In this document: positions 61,181 through 64,000 of the stretch, one piece after another
How the letters are laid out: every line of letters begins with the position of its first letter
How positions within the stretch are numbered: the stretch's first letter is position 1
Source of the DNA: Paenibacillus sp. 37
GTDB lineage: Bacteria; Bacillota; Bacilli; Paenibacillales; Paenibacillaceae
Assembly (NCBI RefSeq): GCF_008386395.1
Contig: NZ_CP043761.1
Location: 3,596,001 to 3,660,000, forward strand
Direction of reading: 5' to 3'
Length of the DNA: 64,000 nucleotides
Notes under the pieces: generated by a model
What the model saw: the letters and a program-made list of their open reading frames with translations, nothing else
Databases searched by the model: none
Told to the model about the DNA's origin: nothing
Position numbers and translations under genes: made by a program

Positions 61181-63469
61181 ATGAATGTAGTCGTCAAGTT
61201 GATACGTGAATTCAAAGAGCGCGATACCCGGCGTTTGTTGAAAGATTACCGAGACAGAGTGGAGCTTATAAGGAAACGGAATTTGGAAACTTGGGATGAT
61301 CAGCGCCTGCAAGCGGAATCCCTTCGGCTGCAAGAAGAAGCAAGATCAGGCACATCTTTGGATGAACTACTTGTTGATGCTTATGCTCTAGTCTGCGAGG
61401 TTGCGAAGAGAACGCTCGGATTACAGCCTTACGATGTGCAAATTATGGCTGCGATTGCGTTGCACGAGAGATTTTTGATCGAGCAACATACCGGTGAAGG
61501 AAAAACACTCTCTGCTGTTATGCCTGCTTATCTCAACGCGTTGACCGGTGAAGGCGTTCATATACTCACATTTAACGACTACTTGGCAAATCGAGATGCA
61601 GCGTGGATGGGCCCGATCTATCGCTTCCTCGGGTTAACCGTAAGCTCGGTTCAAGCGGGCATGAGCCTGTTCGAGAAAAGGGAAGCTTACGCCAAGGATA
61701 TAACCTATGTTACGGCTAAAGAAGCAGGGTTCGATTATTTGCGTGACACAATAGCATTAAATGAAGCTGATACCGTGCACCGTCCTTTCCACTACGTCGT
61801 CGTAGACGAAGCGGATTCGCTGCTACTCGATGAAGCGCGGGTGCCACTAGTCATTAGTGGCGATTCGAGCACAACCAAGAGTGATGGCGTTCTTTTTGCA
61901 GAAGTGGCCCGACAGCTTCAGCCAGCAGAGCATTACGATTTTGATGAGTTCCAGCGGAACGTATACTTGAATGATGCGGGTGCTGTGAAAGCGGAGCTGC
62001 TTCTGGGATGCAGCAATTTGTACGATAGCCATAACAGTCATTTGTTAACATCATTGAATTGTGCATTGCATGTGGAATCGTTATTAAAAAAAGACGTCGA
62101 CTACATCGTCCGGGATGGTGGAATTGAACTAATCGAAGAACATACTGGCCGTGTGGCCGAGAACAGGTATTTGCCGGACGGGTTGCAAGCTGCGCTGGTG
62201 GCGAAAGAAGGATTGCAGTGGAAGGCCGGCGGGAGAATTCTCGGCACGATCACGATTCAACATTTCATTAGCCTGTATTCGGGAATCTGCGGAATGACGG
62301 CTACGGCGCACGCTTCAGCACTGGAATTCGAGGATATCTATGCGTTGCAGGTCGTTCAAATTCCACCGAACCAGCCAAACATACGGATCGACCACAAGCA
62401 CCGAATATACACCCATAAGGAAGCCAAATATAAGGCACTTGTACAAGAAATCTCTTCCGTTCATAGGGTGGGACGTCCCATTCTTATTGGTACGTCAAGC
62501 GTTGAGGAGTCTGATATGCTGGCGGAGGCGCTTGCCGCTGCTGACGTACCTTGCCAGGTTCTGAATGCAAAAAACGATGCGAGAGAAGCCGAAATCATCG
62601 CTAAAGCGGGAGAAATAGGCGCGGTAACGGTATCTACGAATATGGCAGGGCGCGGCGTCGACATTCGTCTTGGCGGTGGTAATTCTGCTCAGGCAGAAGT
62701 GGTTGCCAAGCTAGGCGGATTATATGTGATAGGTACACATGTGAATGAAAGCATGCGAATAGATAACCAGCTGCGCGGGCGTTCTGGCCGCCAAGGTGAC
62801 CCGGGAGCTTCCGTATTTTATATAAGCCTGGAAGACGAGTTGATGCTTCGCTTCGGCATTCATAGACTGTTTCGGTCTACCAGACAGGACGAGGCTCTTG
62901 ATGATCCGGCGCTACGCAGCAAAATCGAGCATATTCAGCGCGTGATCATAGGTCAAAACTTCGATATTCAGCGGGAATTGAACGGTTATTCGGATATGGT
63001 GGAGGATCAGAGGCGAATCCTATACGAAGAAAGGCTCGGAATATTGAAAGGCGAGAGACCAATGAGCCCATCGGAGCAGCGGGTACGGCTTTTTTATATG
63101 GATGAGTTCTGGGCTGACCATCTGGCATACGTATCTTACATTCGCGAAAGCATCCATCTCGAGAGTATTACCAGTCGCAACCCGATCGATGAGTTTCATA
63201 CGCAAATCACCCAAGCATTTGAGAAAATTCCGGCTAAAATAGATCATGAGTCGGCGAATATGCTTGGAAAACTTGGAGGTTCAAATGATCCGGCCAAATG
63301 GGAACAGTTCGGTCTAAAGAGTCCTATTTCGACTCGGACTTATATGATCAACGATCAATACAGTCAAGATAAGCGCAGCTCATGGACCGGAACGACGGTA
63401 TTTGCTTTTTGGGGCAGTAAAATTTTGAAGCTGTTACTGTGGCCGGTATATAGGTTGTCAAAATATTGA
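61181..63469 (+). CDS. secA2: SecA paralogue (SecA2-like translocase ATPase)
   Basis: A 762-residue protein after AAGGAGG. Walker A is HTGEGKTLSAVMPAYL near residue 105, Walker B VVVDEADSLLLDEAR near 210 (SecA usually has DEVDSILIDEAR), followed by TGRVAENRYLPDGLQAALVAKEG and TMTATAH-like CGMTATAHASALEFE. Motor domain 2 has STNMAGRGVDIRLGGGN and QLRGRSGRQGDPGASVFYISLEDELM. It is shorter than housekeeping SecA and ends WPVYRLSKY with no zinc-binding Cys tail for SecB. This matches accessory SecA2 proteins, which export a few special surface proteins. No SecY2 gene is seen. The upstream surface protein is a candidate substrate. Confidence 0.9.
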   Translation: MNVVVKLIREFKERDTRRLLKDYRDRVELIRKRNLETWDDQRLQAESLRLQEEARSGTSLDELLVDAYALVCEVAKRTLGLQPYDVQIMAAIALHERFLIEQHTGEGKTLSAVMPAYLNALTGEGVHILTFNDYLANRDAAWMGPIYRFLGLTVSSVQAGMSLFEKREAYAKDITYVTAKEAGFDYLRDTIALNEADTVHRPFHYVVVDEADSLLLDEARVPLVISGDSSTTKSDGVLFAEVARQLQPAEHYDFDEFQRNVYLNDAGAVKAELLLGCSNLYDSHNSHLLTSLNCALHVESLLKKDVDYIVRDGGIELIEEHTGRVAENRYLPDGLQAALVAKEGLQWKAGGRILGTITIQHFISLYSGICGMTATAHASALEFEDIYALQVVQIPPNQPNIRIDHKHRIYTHKEAKYKALVQEISSVHRVGRPILIGTSSVEESDMLAEALAAADVPCQVLNAKNDAREAEIIAKAGEIGAVTVSTNMAGRGVDIRLGGGNSAQAEVVAKLGGLYVIGTHVNESMRIDNQLRGRSGRQGDPGASVFYISLEDELMLRFGIHRLFRSTRQDEALDDPALRSKIEHIQRVIIGQNFDIQRELNGYSDMVEDQRRILYEERLGILKGERPMSPSEQRVRLFYMDEFWADHLAYVSYIRESIHLESITSRNPIDEFHTQITQAFEKIPAKIDHESANMLGKLGGSNDPAKWEQFGLKSPISTRTYMINDQYSQDKRSSWTGTTVFAFWGSKILKLLLWPVYRLSKY

Positions 63470-63486
63470 TGGGAGCGTGACGATCG

Positions 63487-64000
63487 ATGAACAGTGAAGA
63501 ACGGTTTACGAGCCGGGTCGATTCGTATTTGAAATACCGCCCGAGCTATCCAAAAGAGGCTATTAACCATTTGTACGACGTAGTTGGTTTAGATGCGAAC
63601 AGTAATATAGCAGACATCGGTTCAGGTACTGGGATCATCTCAAAGCTACTTCTGGAACGCGGAAGCTATGTAATAGCGGTCGAGCCAAATCAGGCCATGC
63701 GGGAAGCCGCCGAGCAAACGTTAAAAAGCAGTCCGCAATTCCAGAGTATAGCAGGTTCTGCAGAATCTACGGGATTACCTGATCAGTCGGTTGATTTTAT
63801 TGTCTGCGCTCAGGCATTTCACTGGTTCGATCGCTCCGCAGCTCAAATCGAGTTTCGCAGAATTCTACGGCCAGGCGGGAGAGTAATACTCATCTGGAAT
63901 TCACGACTTACACACGGTACTCCGTTTCGTGAAGAGTACAATCAATTGCTCCATACATATGGAACCGACTACAATAAAGTTAATCATAAAAATATTTCTC
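63487..64000 (+). CDS. Class I SAM-dependent methyltransferase, N-terminal part
   Basis: The frame from ATG 63487, after GGGAGCGTGA, is open to the window end (171 codons). It starts NSEERFTSRVDSYLKYRPSYP and contains the SAM motif I NIADIGSGTGIISKLLLERG, motif II VIAVEPNQAM, the acidic SVDFIVCAQAFHWFD and RRILRPGGRVILIWNS. This is the UbiE/YcgJ-like Methyltransf_11 type, with HWFD typical of trans-aconitate or uncharacterised methyltransferases. It begins 17 bases after the SecA2-like gene, so it may be co-transcribed. The acceptor is unknown and the C-terminus is outside the window. Confidence 0.9.
   Translation, partial: MNSEERFTSRVDSYLKYRPSYPKEAINHLYDVVGLDANSNIADIGSGTGIISKLLLERGSYVIAVEPNQAMREAAEQTLKSSPQFQSIAGSAESTGLPDQSVDFIVCAQAFHWFDRSAAQIEFRRILRPGGRVILIWNSRLTHGTPFREEYNQLLHTYGTDYNKVNHKNIS

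Noticed and set aside
61181..63469. Housekeeping SecA
   Set aside because: It is shorter than SecA, lacks the C-terminal zinc motif and departs from the usual Walker B sequence, so a SecA2-type paralogue fits better.
1..64000. CRISPR array, tRNA, rRNA, insertion sequence or prophage genes
   Set aside because: No regular direct-repeat spacer pattern, no cloverleaf, no transposase, integrase or phage structural protein was found on reading the coding regions and gaps.

Overview
The window looks like chromosomal DNA of an endospore-forming, plant-polymer-degrading Firmicute, almost certainly a Paenibacillus. The pointers are a complete gerA-type germinant receptor operon, three-repeat SLH surface proteins, YesM/YesN two-component signalling beside a CUT1 sugar transporter, Fur and cre boxes of Bacillus type, strong AGGAGG ribosome sites, and a lichenase whose whole sequence matches my memory of the P. 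polymyxa/P. macerans GluB type. I see no rRNA, tRNA, CRISPR array, insertion sequence or prophage.

Layout. 1-1.4 kb: end of an F5/8 type C (discoidin) protein and a GH43 enzyme. 1.4-6.7 kb: DinB-fold protein, DinG-like Fe-S helicase, and a MocR/PdxR regulator divergent from pdxS, which has no pdxT beside it. 6.8-13.1 kb: beta-glycoside block with an AraC regulator fused to a GH39 domain, a PTS EIIC, and a GH3 beta-glucosidase broken by one missing base. 13.2-21.3 kb: cupin gene remnant, Fur-box-controlled siderophore-binding lipoprotein, stalk-domain protein, self-regulated TetR plus alpha/beta hydrolase operon, cupin, AraC regulator with a Fur box inside its promoter, and an OmpR-type two-component system. 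21.4-23.7 kb: SLH protein and ankyrin lipoprotein. 23.9-36.5 kb: beta-glucan utilisation locus with secreted lichenase, solute-binding lipoprotein, YesN/YesM pair, two permeases, and a 1485-residue SLH-anchored GH16 laminarinase with CBMs. The binding-protein and permease promoters share an exact 13-mer, a good candidate YesN operator. 36.6-39.6 kb: a 42-residue basic peptide gene, a purine permease behind a nested leader hairpin, and a membrane-anchored hydrolase.

39.7-54.8 kb is an efflux and detoxification region: MATE pump with TetR and three operator copies; LysR with SDR and MFS; VOC protein; a regulator with SufR-like cysteine spacing divergent from MFS-HxlR-IscA-IscA-like; an MFS paralogue that lacks a start codon where its Shine-Dalgarno site expects one; a GT1 glycosyltransferase; a Bcr/CflA pump; and a WYL regulator divergent from a GyrI-like protein. 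54.9-58.5 kb is gerKA-gerKB-gerKC. 58.7-64 kb holds a large secreted stalk/PKD protein, a SecA paralogue of SecA2 size, and the start of a SAM methyltransferase.

How it fits together: the left half is built to break down and import beta-glucans and beta-glycosides, with surface-bound and secreted GH16 enzymes, an ABC importer under YesMN control, and intracellular GH3/GH39/GH43 functions under catabolite control. The middle carries iron-responsive elements. The right half looks like chemical defence. The most novel-looking unit is the putative Fe-S-sensing regulator, drug-pump and A-type Fe-S carrier cluster at 45.6-48.8 kb. All functions are inferred by reading; no database search was run.
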